The position numbers were made by a program, and so were the translations under genes. The notes beneath the pieces are model-generated. The model ran no database searches. It had not been told where the DNA came from and saw nothing but the letters and a program-made list of their open reading frames with translations. 64,000 nt of DNA from contig NC_136005.1 in assembly GCF_048128805.1 (NCBI RefSeq), positions 20,300,260-20,364,259 of the forward strand, in the 5' to 3' direction. This document shows positions 24,780 through 42,846 of this stretch, piece by piece. This DNA is from Centroberyx gerrardi (taxonomy: Eukaryota > Chordata > Actinopteri > Beryciformes > Berycidae). How positions within the stretch are numbered: position 1 is the first letter of the stretch; every line of letters starts with the position of its first letter.

Positions 24780-26289
24780 TGTAACTACACAAAAGATTCA
24801 GAAATAACTATAATGGTGTGATAAGGCTCTGATTCAGTGTTCTGACACAATTCAGTGTGTGATGATTTCAGCCTTTCCGGGCAGTTACCCTTGGAACCAT
24901 GCTCACCCACTCAAATTTTGATTATGAGACTTTGAAAAAAAAATTATTTCAGCATAAAATAGATTAAAATAACATCAGAAACTTGACTCATTTGAAACGT
25001 AGAAGCTTGTTATGTAGCCTAGTTGCCTGGTCTTTGTATTCACAGTGGAAATTCAATTCCATCCTTTCTCCTTTGTTGCAGGCCAAGCTGTTCACAGGTA
25101 TTTTTTCCCAAAGAACAATCACACCAATACATGTGCAGTGTGCTCTGTTGACCCTTATTGCTACATATTTTTTTGCAATAGCATAAGTTTGGATAATGTA
25201 TAGAATGTTTTTAAGATAAGCTTTACTTTAACGATCCCTGCGGGGAAAGTGGGTCATTGCTGTGGCAAATAATAATAAGATGCTGCAAAGAAAAATATAA
25301 ACAAATGGAATATGTCTTGGGATGATGCAGGGACTCAGCATTCAGGGCATCAGTAACGAGATGCATCATCCTTCCAAGTTTCATCAAAATCAGACCAGTG
25401 GTGTCTGAGATAATTATAGTGCCCCCATCAGGCCAATTAGTGTAATTTTTCAAATGCCAGTAAACAGTGCAGACAGTGCTACAATGCAACATCTCTGAGA
25501 AGCGCCCAACTGCAATGCTGATTTGAGCTCTTTCAGTGTTTTCCCACTAATTCTGACATAAATAATCAACTTCCCAGGACTGAGAAGCTTCAGTTCATGC
25601 ATTCAACATGTTACATGTAAGCCAAACTTTGTAAAATCAACACGGTGATTACCAAGCTTCCCTCCGTGTTTGTTTGAGTTCTGTGACTTCTGTCAGAGCA
25701 AGCCTGCTGGTAAATTGTTCTGGGGGCAGAGATAATGTTGAGGATGATGCTATGCTAAAACAACAGAACACAACAAAGGTTCAGTCAAAATCAGACCAGT
25801 GGTATTTGAGTTATCACCTGAGAGATCAGGTTTGATGGACTGAAGGACACATGGATGGACACAGCCTGAGTCATAGTTTACGTTCATTGCAAAAAATGAT
25901 ACCCCATGTCAAAATCACTTTACAGATGAAGACTCCAGATAGAGGTACCATAGCTAAAGAAAACCATATGCAAAGCATCTGTTTTCAACATCACTAGAAC
26001 ATTTCTATGGAAGGAGGTAACATACAGAAAATGCATCATGTGCTCACTGTCATGCAGAGAATACACAGAACTAAATTGGCATATTATGCTTACAATGCAT
26101 TTTGTCTTGCAGGCCTAAGATATAAATTTGTCCAAAACCAAAACTTCTTCACTGAAGAGCCATTTCAACAGTGCTTCATCACTGGTCCAAAATAAATCAG
26201 GATTTTTTTTGCTTGCACTCTATCAAAGAAACATTTTCTCAGGTCAATGTACCTGGTACAATGAAAAACAAAATGAAATTAATTCTCAA

Positions 26290-28010
26290 CATCAGTTGTT
26301 TTCTCCTAAAAACCACTCATCAACCAGTACACCAAATGTTTCCAGATAGCAGCTAAGTCTATTATTAAGAATTCCTGAATATAATTTATAGACCGCGCTG
26401 AAAAGGCTAATATGTCTGTAATGTATTGGTACCTTTGGATCAGCCTTCACAGATTTTGGGATGGGTTTAAGAATAGATTTATATAGAAGGAATAATGCCA
26501 TTCTAGAAACATTGTTGAAAGACGCACAACAGGATATTCAACAGTTCAGGGAGCTTAATTTTCTTAATTTTCTTTAACTTCATTTGGAATACCATATATA
26601 CATATACCATTGCCTTATTTAATTTAGCTCTTTTAGTGACCAGCTGCAGTTCTTCTATTTTGAGCATTCAGAACATGGTTTGTGAGGTAGGTTGTATTAT
26701 TCAGTAGGTTGTATTCAGTAGGTTGTATTATTCAGAGTTATTGCATGTATACAGATTACTAAAATCTACCTCCCACTTCTTTAATGTAGGTTTACCATTC
26801 TCCATAATAATTTCCCTAGGAATGCTCTTACTTCTCTTAGGGCCTAGCTTGTTTACCTCTTTCCATAATTGCTGTGGATTATTAGTTTGCAATTGCTTAA
26901 TATGGAGTGCCTGTCCTCTCCTGAAATGTCTTTTAAAAAATTGTTTCCCTTTTGCAAAACTAAGCTGCCACTGTTTAAATTAATTTCTAAGATCCGCTTT
27001 CTCCTTTGGGTTCTTACACCTTAGGAATCTTTTCTCAGCCAAATGCATGTGAGATCAGTGTTATGACCCTGGGTCATAGTTTGTGTTTGGGTGTGTATTT
27101 GTGTTGTTTCTCCCTCCCTGCCTGAGGGTGGCGGTGTTCACCCCGTTTGTGTGTTCTCCCCAGAGTGTCAAGTTGCAGGTGGCGGCTGGTGATTGGACGG
27201 GAGGCTGATGGCGCCTACTTCAAAAAGGGCGTCTGTCCGATGCCGGCTCACTCCTTCTCCTTCCTGGCTCCCAACCAGACCGTGCTGTGTTCTGCCACAT
27301 GAATGTTGTCTTGACCTAGTGTTGTAGACTGTCCTTGTTGTTCATTCTGTATATACCTTCTGAAAGAGCAGTCCCGATAGCCGTAGGGGTGAGAAGCCTT
27401 TTTTCTTTGTTTTCTTTTCTCTTGTTTATGTTAGGGAGGCAGGTAAGCTGTTTGCATTTTTGTTTTCGCTTACTTAAGTTAGGTAAATTAGTTATTTTTT
27501 TATTAGAGATCGTTCTGTTTGTTATTTTGGCTGTGCTCCCCCCGACGCTTTTGCTACCTTATTGAAGAGGTGTTTAATAAATCAATTCTGTTTGGACTGC
27601 ACCTGCTGTGGCACTGGTCATCTTTGGGAGTGGGGAAAGAGGGGAGTCACTTTTGTGCTATGCTCGGTTTTCCCCTAGGCCGGGCGTAACATCAGAGTTT
27701 GCTTAGTTTACTCTGAATTCAAATATGATTTATTTTGTCTATAAGGCTTCTTTGGAGCATAACCCACTGTGTAACTTTTCACTGTTCCATACTTTTTCTT
27801 TATACAGAGTGTCCCATACCATTGTTCAATACTATCTTGTGTTTTTCTACCATTCTCCAGATTATCTATAAACTCTCGGAGGGCCTCGTTTACTCGTATC
27901 AGAGGAGAGAAAATTTCCTGTCTTCTTCAGAACTTCCTGAATTGTTTATTTGGTTGACATTTTGGGATAGCCTTGAGCTGACTATCACTGCAGGAAGCAT
28001 TGTACAGTCT
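26290..28010 (-). mobile_element. Degenerate LINE ORF2, interrupted by a solo LTR
   Basis: Minus-strand frames read as one LINE broken in two by the LTR at 27059-27691. From about 28010 down to 27692 the frame gives ALREFIDNLENGRKTQDSIE then a segment ending YRQNKSYLNSE. Below 27058 it resumes with a decayed copy of ..EKRFLRCKNPKEKADL.., then LQTNNPQQLWKEVNKLGPK and PREIIMENGKPTLKKWEVDF. 26292-26501 contains ILKPIPKSVKADPKVPIHYR and VYKLYSGILNNRLSCYLETF, the N-terminal reverse transcriptase blocks. Stops and frame changes are frequent. The order of the blocks is that of an endonuclease-RT linker followed by RT. Confidence 0.75.
27059..27691 (+). mobile_element. Solo LTR of a Ty3/Gypsy-type retrotransposon
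   Basis: The 633-bp segment starts TGTTATGACCC and ends GGGCGTAACA, giving the canonical TG...CA ends with a TGTTA/TAACA inverse, and is flanked by the four-base duplication TCAG (27055-27058 and 27692-27695). It carries a polyadenylation signal AATAAA at 27576-27581. There is no internal gag-pol sequence on either side; both flanks are one interrupted LINE. It is therefore a solo LTR left by recombination between two LTRs. Assignment to Ty3/Gypsy is from the short duplication and length only. The orientation follows the AATAAA. Confidence 0.8.
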
Positions 28011-28429
28011 GATGGCTGTCAACACAAAACAGCACCTTAGACTCTCCATGTTGTTCCGTGGGGGGATGAGTGGAGGCTAAAGGTGCTGCATGCATGCATA
28101 AGAATGAACAGGAGATAATCTTGACAGACAGGCATTTATTGCCAATACACCCAACATTAAGTGTGAAATAAAACATTTTATGTATGTCAGAGAAATCATT
28201 GTTGCCCAGTCAAACACCTCCTCTCAATAAGTAATGGTCTTGGCAAGTAGTAAATATATTACATTTTAGGAAGTTTTTGGAAGAAGATATCCATTGTTTT
28301 GACAAATGTACTTTTTTCCATTCATTCACAAGTACAAAATGTCCTGCCAATACAGAATCAGCCCAGAGCTGAATAGCTGCTAGACTTTTAACCAAATCTA
28401 AGAGTCGACAAGATATTACGCCCATACTA

Positions 28430-28850
28430 GCCTTCCTAGACTGGTTGCCAGTTCAGCTACATATGCAGATACATATTATGAGCCAGTGCACAGCCTCAGA
28501 CCCTCAGGGGGAGATCGCTCCTGGTCGTTTAAAAGTCCAGGCTAGTCCAGTTTTATCTTTTAAATACCACATTAAAAAGCATTTTTATGAACAAGCCTTT
28601 TTATAATTGAAATTTTTTTCTTCCATTTTATTGATTTCTCTCGTGTTCTGTTTACTTTCTAGCACTCATGTACAAGCCTTTTCTAACTGAAAATTTTATA
28701 ATTTAATCTTGTATTTACCTTGATATTTATTTCATTTACATTCACTTGTATTTTGCACTTGATGACTCTTCCCTCATCCTTATGCTCTAAAGCACTTTGT
28801 AACATTTGTTTTGAAAAGTGCTATACAAATAAAGTTTGTTTGTTTGTGAG
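28430..28850 (+). mobile_element. L2-like LINE 3' end
   Basis: Decayed text of the last part of a LINE ORF2 (near 28510-28600: TTTTATCTTTTAAATACCAC, ATTAAAAAGCATTTTTATGA) is followed by the classic 3' tail GAAAAGTGCTATACAAATAA then AGTTTGTTTGTTTG at about 28815-28848. It is a 5'-truncated copy. Confidence 0.65.
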
Positions 28851-28898
28851 AAGCCCCTTTGTGTCTTGAATTAGATGGCTGTTAACGTCTTATTATTG

Positions 28899-28899
<1 letters not shown>

Positions 28900-28935
<36 letters not shown>
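28900..28935. repeat. (GA)n microsatellite
   Basis: GA run with one GATA interruption. Confidence 0.95.
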
Positions 28936-28938
<3 letters not shown>

Positions 28939-29631
28939 ATGAAGACTATTGACAACATAAGTAGCATAACTCACCACAATGTAGCCTATAGATTTTAGTG
29001 AATAGACATACTCACATACTCTACATGTACACATTTCTTGAGCTACTAAAGGTCTCATTTCAAAACTTTAACGACTAACTAACTAACTAACTAACTTTAA
29101 CTATTCTATAGGCATGTGTGTCTGTGTGGACCTTCTGCTTCTGAGCACAGATATCATAGGCTACTGGCCAATTAATTAGTGTGCATGTGCCTATCCTAAT
29201 TAGTTGGTTACTGGCTAAATAATCAGTTTTGGTCTTTATCTAGATTTGTCCAGTGGATAGTTTTCCTGCTTGCTTCCTGCTAACCCTAACCCTTTATTTG
29301 AATATACTATGATTAGATTACCATATAGGCAAGATATTTGTGAAAAGTGTTGAGGAGCAATGCCTAAATACCAATGCCATGAAACATGTGAGACCAACAT
29401 TGCCAGTTACTTTTAAGAGTATTACTGGTGGGTTCTTTTCATGAGATATATAGTTAGGGTGGAGAGAGGCACAAAAGCTATATTGATCCTATAATTTGTT
29501 AAGGATACTATACAAAGACACAAGAAATGGGTGTATTATAGGAATATTTTAGTCAGTTTTTGTTAGGGTAATAACAATAGATGGTACTTCTTCAGGACAT
29601 TGGACAGCTCCTATCTTTTACAGAGGTAGGG

Positions 29632-29634
<3 letters not shown>

Positions 29635-29670
<36 letters not shown>
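29635..29670. repeat. (GA)n microsatellite upstream of shisal2a
   Basis: About 18 GA units, 165-200 bp upstream of the shisal2a start codon, so probably in or next to its promoter or 5' UTR. Confidence 0.95.
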
Positions 29671-29675
<5 letters not shown>

Positions 29676-29744
29676 CTGTAAAATTAGACGAATCAAGTCA
29701 GTGTCCTGCAGATCTTGGAAAAGACAGTTTCACGGGCGATTTGA

Positions 29745-29765
29745 CCTTCGTGGCGCGAAATGGAT
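29745..29765 (+). promoter_or_regulatory. E2F-like motif upstream of shisal2a
   Basis: GCGCGAAA at 29753-29760, the inverse of the E2F consensus TTTCGCGC, 75 bp before the shisal2a start codon. A single motif match is weak evidence, and no TATA box is visible at a suitable distance. Confidence 0.25.
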
Positions 29766-29834
29766 TGGGGTGGGATTTCACTTTAAATGAGCAATTCTGC
29801 ACCTCTTATCTGACTGTGGAATCCATTTCCCAGT

Positions 29835-36381
<6,547 letters not shown>

Positions 36382-36676
36382 ACTGGCAGACTGATACTGG
36401 AAGCCCCACGACTACCAGGGGCTTTGTAGGGCTTTGTGTTGTGATACAATGCATAAAGCCAAGAATTGCTTAAGTAAAATGTAGTTGTTATGTAAGTGAA
36501 ATTAATTATGATGCTCCAGCTAGCTATCTGAACTTTAAACTTTAAAGTGGTGACACAACCTTTTTGTCCTGCCACTTCATGTTGATTGCTTAACAAACCA
36601 AAGAGGCATATGGTGGCTGCCAACCTATTACCACTATACTTTAACATTCCTCACTGGAAGCATACAGGTTGGGTTA

Positions 36677-36682
36677 AATAAA
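36677..36682 (+). terminator. shisal2a: Candidate polyadenylation signal of shisal2a
   Basis: AATAAA lies 296 bp after the stop codon and is followed by A-rich and T-rich sequence. It is the first such hexamer downstream of exon 3. Confidence 0.5.
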
Positions 36683-36719
36683 GATCTCCAAATAATCAAA
36701 AAAAATCAAAAAACTGTAG

Positions 36720-39450
36720 CAGGCGAATATGAGTGATGGAGAATGTGACCTCAATACAGTTGTTTTAAATTTGTAATTTTTTTATTTTCAACTGGGCTTT
36801 GGGGATATATAAATATAAATATGTGATTGCATGATGTGTGTGTTGCAAAGTATCAAAGCAACATGTAAGTTCTCTTGCTCCTGTACATCAACACACTGCA
36901 ATGAGAAAAATAACCAGCTTTAACTGCAATTTGTACATTGTGTTTGTCAGTGAAAATGCTGTTTATAAAGTCTATAAAGTCTGTTGTGTTGTCTGTCACA
37001 AAATGAGAAAACGCATCAAGTGCCATTGTTTCAGAACAAAACTTCTTCAACAATAGGCAACAAAACGTAACAAGGCTTGAACTACAGTATGACCAAATAC
37101 GCCATGATTGTGTCGAATACCAAATATTTTTATGATGGTAAATCTACTCAAGAAATTCTCTGGAAATTGACACTGATTCGAAAAAGCACAATAATTGCAA
37201 AATTGCAAGATCATTTAAAATGTCTGTTTTTTATGTTCTGAGGAATGTTGGCCTTGAGATAGAGGTTTAACTAAAATGTTGTAATAAATGTATTACAGAT
37301 TATTTCCAAAGAAACAAACAGTCCAAAGGTTGTTACCATCTATTATGCATGCTTTTATAACAGATTGCTCTAAAACTGCAAATAAAGTATGTAGAATTCA
37401 TCCCTTGCTTTCAGAATTTATCCACTGAGAAGCAAACGTGTTATGTTCTCTATTACTGAATGTAACCAATTAGGTGACAGCAAAGACTCAGAAGTTCCAT
37501 TATTAAACCTAAGAGACGGAGTGAGTCAGACAAATGACATATTTCACAATGGACTGTCTGGCTACTGTAGACTGTAAACTCTTGGCTCAGTGAGTTCACC
37601 CTATTCACACACAGACCTGTATTTTCAACTTTCTAGAATTCGATTTTACAACCTGTGTTTGTTCTGGTTGGTACTCATTTAACCCGCAGCTTCCAAATTG
37701 ATTGTGCTGTCACAGTGCTGTTGAGATGATCGAGACAATGGCAAGAGGAGCTGAGTAATAGCTGTTTGTGTGTGAACATTTCTTAAAAGGTTAATCTTTC
37801 TTGAAGCATAATTCATATATCCACATTAAGTATGAACAATGACATAAATCCTTCCCAAAGCTAAAAACAAGAGATCCAAGACTCTAATTTTTGCATTAAC
37901 CAAGAGACAAAGCTTAAATGTGTTTGAATCAATGAGAAGCTGACTTTGTGGACACTGAATGTAACCTGGAAGATTTCCCAAGGTTATGTGCAGAATTTCT
38001 GGTTCAAACTTGTTGGCACTTTTATGAAATAAACTTCATTAGAGATAAAAGCTCAAACAAACATTCTATATTCTAATTTATTGATGAAACACATATGCAT
38101 GCCTTCACTGTTGTCCACTTTTTAAAGTGTGAAAGCCAGTGGAGAGTTGTGGATGAGATACAATCTGGATGCATTCCATACCTCTTAGCTATCAAACTAA
38201 TGCTGATGCTTTGGGACAATTTGTGTGTGCTGCTATGACAGTACAATATAAAGAAGAAACAATTGCTTAGCATATTGTTGTGGTAGCAGTGAATGCTGAT
38301 ATTGGTGCTATGCATTCTCAGTTCAATTTAACACATCACAGATTACACATTAATAGAATGCATGAGGCTAATGGTAGTGTAAAACCACTGCCAATCCAGA
38401 GAGTGGATTGTGTGAAAGAGCCTTATATCTCCAAAACGTCAGTCAGCTTATTGTTAATGGAGCAGCTACAGAACCAGACCTGTCTCTGGATGACATCACA
38501 GATTAAAAGAGTGCCGTTCAGGACATTCTTTTTCTCCGTTCCATCTTTTATACATAGGTTGAGGGTGGCATGGGTGTAAAAATGCATCCACATCTTAGAG
38601 AAATATTGTAAACTTGTGCTGATGTAACAGATGGTGATGACATGTATGATGATGGTGATAATGTCTTATTAACTTGAAAGGTGAGACAGGAATTATTCCA
38701 TCATGTGTCTGTGCTGCATTTATTCGCTGTTATTATTGCAGTGGGTGTTGCAGCTTATTCTTTGCCAAATGTTAGGTGGAATTGAAGAGGTTCTGTTAAT
38801 TATGCACAACAAAATCTGTATCCCTGAAACAACTGGTTGACAGCCCATTCTTGTCCTTTCTGACAGCTGAAAAGAAAGGTAAATTTGCCAGATTGTATTG
38901 TCGATGTGATCCATTTTCAGTGTCAGATTTTTTTTTACAGCTTTTAGGTAACAGGGCAGTGTTAAGATTTAAAAACATCACCTTGAACTTTTTCAGTTAT
39001 CATTGTCTTAGAGCGATGTAGATAGAAACCTTTTACCATAATCTCATTATAAGTTTCCAATTTACATAAATCGGGGGGAAAAAATGCTGCATTAACCAGC
39101 AGAGTTGAGGTGGGTTGGATCGTTGAACTGTAATATTTGTATTGGATATGATTTTGAGCAAAAGTCTCAACAATGTACATGACCGTGGCCAATTGATTCA
39201 AGTTCTTGCTTTATTGAGACTTTCAACAGAGAGAGTGGGTTACAATAGAATGAGAAGTTAGGAGAGAAAATTCTTGCTTCATTCTACAGGGTCACAAATG
39301 GCTCGAAAAGAAGTAAACAGCTACACCATTACTGGGAACTACTGATTACTTAGAAAAACAGAAAAAACTCTAGGATGAACTGAGTGACTTGTCTGTCTGT
39401 CTATCTGTTATCTGTCTGAGGAACCTACTGTAACTCTTTAAGATGTGCTT
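36720..39450. other. Intergenic, shisal2a to gpx7: no gene seen
   Basis: AT-rich non-coding DNA between two convergent genes. The open frames at 36838-37056, 38073-38579 and 38720-39201 show no family motif. Confidence 0.5.
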
Positions 39451-39454
39451 TAAG

Positions 39455-39625
39455 ATAGAGTTCATATTAATACCACTCATGTGTTATGCGAAGACAAGTA
39501 TGTTGACATAGAAATATTTGCTAATGAATGCATTAATTACCTTAATTAGTGGCCTCATTAACATAACTATGTTTAGTATATCATGGTAATTATGGCGGGA
39601 CATTAGGCAGCTAAAGTGCCTCTTG
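39455..39625. repeat. Interspersed repeat, copy 1 (also at 55097-55270)
   Basis: It shares with 55097-55270 the words AAGACAAGTATGTTGACATA (39490), GAAATAT, CATTA.CATAACT, GGTAATTATGGCGGGACATT (39593-39612; GGTGATTATGGCGAGACATT in the other copy) and AGGCAGCT. The two copies are alignable over about 170 bp with scattered differences and small gaps. I do not recognise the family. Confidence 0.75.
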
Positions 39626-39649
39626 TTTATCTGATAAATGCAAATTTTC

Positions 39650-39990
39650 CTAGGTTATGAAAGCTAGAACTAATAACCCTGTGTGTTGTGTCATCTTTGA
39701 TGCTACCCTTACCTTTGATGTTCAGGTGAAGAGAGTTGTGCAGTTTCATTCAATTAAGAGACGTTTTTATTGTTCAGCAATCTGGAGAAAGTTTTTTATG
39801 CTTTGATTCACTCTCTTGACAACTGCAACTCTCTTTTAACCCCTTATGAGCCTGAGTACAACCTTAGATACCCAAGCAGGGGCCGTCCGCTTATTCCTAA
39901 ATCTAGACTTTAGACTAAAGGGGGCTGTGTCTTCTTTTAAGTCACTTAAGACCTATTTCTACAGATGTGCTTTTATGTAACGATGTTACG
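39650..39990 (+). mobile_element. L2-like LINE ORF2 C-terminus, degenerate
   Basis: Plus-strand frames give decayed forms of the end of an L2-type ORF2: about 39800-39840 reads like the segment ending LDNCNSL, and 39860-39960 reads LRYPSRGRPLIPKSRL followed by a TKGGC-like stretch. It is 5'-truncated, with several stops. Confidence 0.6.
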
Positions 39991-40435
39991 AAGGTGATTA
40001 TTATTATTACCATCTATTTTGAATCATGAAATTGTACATACATTTTGCTATTTTGTTTAGAGAAGATGGATATTTTAACCATATTAATTCACCATTCTTG
40101 ATTTAATCCTTTATTTAAATCAGCTTAGTATGGCGATTTTGTGATCATAATGCATGACGCTTCATAGTTTGTAGATAGATTGTAGAATAGATAAGACCAA
40201 ACAACTCACACATCATCTACAACTGCAATAATGAAGACCTAGCAGTTGCAGACAAGCCTGTATTTTGGTCCTGTTTCTAGAAGCAAATTCAAAGCAAGAC
40301 AGTGAAACACTGAGTTCCTTAAACATGCCACAATCTGAATACACCTGCTGGCAGCCATGAAGTGATGTCACAGTAGGTGTGCTACATTTAGAACATGTAT
40401 ATTATGTTAGACAATGATACTATACAAAGTTAGAA

Positions 40436-41560
40436 TTCTGCCTCTATCACAGGCTCAACAGGCTTTGGGCTGAGCCTGGACAAAATGCAGGCAGTAGCAG
40501 ATTGTGGGGTGACCTAACTGAACCCCATCTTAAACAACACCTCCCGCCCCACTATGTTGAACTGATGGAGCTACAATGCCTTCAGAAATTCTTCAACCCC
40601 CTTGACTTTTTCTTGGATTTTGTAGTGTTGCAGGTTGAATACAAAATTGATTAAACTGTTTTTTTTTTTTTTGGTCAATTTATACAAAACAATCTATACA
40701 AAATACATCATAGTGACAAATTGAAAACATGTTTTTAGGAGTTTTTTTTGCAAATGTATTGGAAATTAAATGTAGAAATGTATCATTTAAATAAGTATCC
40801 AACCCTCCTGGTCAATACTTTGTAGAAGCAGTATTTTGTAGAAGTTTGTTAGTGACTGGATTTGGGGTTTTTCTCCTATTTCCATGAGTGGCTTCCTTCT
40901 GGCCACTCTACCATACATTCCCAGTTTGTGAAGTGCTGCACTGACTGTCTTTTTGGCAACATCTCCCATCGCAGCCAAGGACCTGTAGTTCTGTCAGAGT
41001 GCTCCTTGGGTTCACCCCCTTGACCAAGGTCCTTCTTGCCCGGTTGCTAAAATGCTTTTCCTAATGATGGAGCCTTCTGTGCTCTTGTGAACTCCCAATA
41101 CTTCAGAAATTGTACCCTTGCCCAGATCTACGCCTCCTCACAATTCTGTCTCTGAATTCTATGGACAATTCCTTGGACTTGATGGTCTCTGCTCTGCCAT
41201 GTAAATTTACATGTCACCTATAAAATGTAAATAAAAAATCCACTCTGACATTAGAGGTGACAAAAATTCTTAATTTAATCAATGCAAACATGCAGAAAAG
41301 GTCAATGGGGTTGAATACTTTCTGAAGGTATTGTAGATAGCATCTTCAGCCTCTGCTCATCCCCCCAAGGTGCAGCTCAGAAACCTTTAGGCACTCATTT
41401 GTGTCAGCAGCCATCAGACCGTACAATTCTTCTTGCCCCAGCCTCAGCTAACTAGGAGGGTGCTGAAGCAGGGCAGCTGCACTGCACTGTCTGTGCAAAC
41501 TGCACTGCTTTTTGTCACTCCTATGTTCTTGGATTAATCTATACATCAGCATGGACTTTC
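40436..41560 (+). mobile_element. LINE 3' end split by a Tc1-like insertion
   Basis: Two flanks of one element. 40436-40573 includes GGCTTTGGGCTGAGCCTGGA and then AACACCTCCCGCCCCACTAT. 41336-41560 includes CATCTTCAGCCTCTGCTCAT, a decayed CCATCAGACCGTACAATTCT stretch, and a tail ending TTTCAATAAATAGTACGTAA with AATAAT units. Together they read as the last part of a LINE and its 3' UTR. The Tc1-like element at 40574-41333 sits exactly between them with a TA duplication. Confidence 0.6.
40574..41333 (-). mobile_element. Tc1-like transposon, internally deleted, inserted in a LINE tail
   Basis: The left end CAATGCCTTCAGAAATTCTT and the inverse right end (CAATACCTTCAGAAAGTATT on the other strand) form terminal repeats with TA on each side (40572-40573 and 41334-41335). 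On the minus strand, 40787-40978 encodes MAAMGDVAKKTVSAALHKLG and MYGRVARRKPLMEIGEK, the N-terminal helix-turn-helix region of a Tc1 transposase, continuing upstream in broken frames to about 41190. The catalytic domain is missing (760 bp against about 1.6 kb for a full element). It belongs to the same subfamily as 6831-8280. Confidence 0.85.
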
Positions 41561-42001
41561 AATAAATAGTACGTAATAATAATAATACATATTTCTGGAC
41601 AAATATCTGTGTGTGTCTGCTACATCTGATGTAAATATGTCCTGATAATGTGAGTAGACAACAACACAGCTGCTACCGTTAGGGTCAAACAGAGTGTGAC
41701 AGTGGAACGAGCGGGATACCTATGGAAGAGCTGTTCTGATTGTATGATTGGTTGGGAGTAGATGTCATGGAAATGCATGTCTGATGATAAAAAAAAAGGT
41801 GTTGGCATTGATGATAGCAATCACATAATGTAGGTTTGCTTCACCCCGTAGAAGAAATAGAAGAAAACAAGCCTATTTGATACAGATTGGCTGTAATCAA
41901 CAGCAGAACGCAGTTGGAGGAGTGTTTAACTTGGGGAAAATCACTTGCTAAAACTTCTCCCGACAGGTGGTTCTTGGATTCCATGTTCCCAGAGTAACTG
42001 T

Positions 42002-42030
42002 ATGTGTGTGTGTGTGTGTGTGTTTGTGTG
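42002..42030. repeat. (TG)n microsatellite
   Basis: TG run with one TTTG interruption. Confidence 0.93.
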
Positions 42031-42458
42031 ATTAAGGGAGAGGGCAATCAACTTTTTCTCTTGCATTTGCAAAGACCAAACATGTTTTAGCCTAATCCTG
42101 CGCGTCCCGCCCACTTTTCAGATTTTGTCGAGCGATTCAGAGACTAATGGATAATAATGAATGATGGACTGGTAATGAAATGGCCATTCAGTCTGAATAT
42201 CAGGCTACCTATTTAACCTTAACTCCCACAACCAGGTCATACTGACCCAAACATTATCCAGGCATGCTGTGGGTACTCGCCTCTGATCAAATATACGTAT
42301 TTTTTTTTTTTCATTTTTACATGTTCATTACACTAATTGAGGCAAGCAGAAAAGTTATCATTCTGAAAGAAATATATTTAATATCAAATGGGTCATTTTG
42401 ACCTGCAACATAACAGAAGGGTTAACTCAACAGCAAGGCATTCTCATCACAGTTATGG

Positions 42459-42464
42459 TTTATT
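42459..42464 (-). terminator. gpx7: Candidate polyadenylation signal of gpx7
   Basis: AATAAA on the minus strand, about 380 bp after the gpx7 stop codon. Other A/T-rich hexamers lie nearby, so the true 3' end is uncertain. Confidence 0.4.
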
Positions 42465-42846
42465 CCAAAAATAAACTGAATGAATAAAAAACAAACACAC
42501 ATAAGCCACATGACTAACAAACAGGCAGAAAGGAGACCTTTGACCTTACATTGTGGCTAACAACAGTGCCTGTGATAAAACTGGACATCTCATCTAACAA
42601 CATAGTGGTGTTTTCTGCTTTGTGATTTTTTAAATCAGTGCTTTCAAAAGGCAGTTCGATTTTGCTTTCATCATGTGACTTACATAAGTTTAATGTTTTC
42701 TTCTTACACAAGCAGATTGTACTGTAGAAAGAATACATAATCTGTTGTGTTACTGAATCCTAATTTATCCATAGGGTACATATGGTAATGAATTTCAATC
42801 ACATAGAGCACTGTGTAGCGCAGGTACTAGTATGTTGAAGTCCAGG

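Larger units (their letters stand above)
22050..26280. other. Intergenic, slc1a7 to shisal2a: no gene seen
   Basis: Non-coding. It contains a TCTA run (23093-23165), a CA run (24749-24779), and a stretch near 25220-25500 that reads, on the minus strand, like the repeat family seen at 35823-36105 (TTACACTAATTGGCCTGATG as its inverse). The open frames at 22319-22727, 23440-23957 and 24983-25186 have no recognised domain. Confidence 0.5.

Noticed and set aside
38280..38579. 99-residue plus-strand open frame between shisal2a and gpx7
   Set aside because: No recognised domain, low codon bias and no splice partners; treated as chance.
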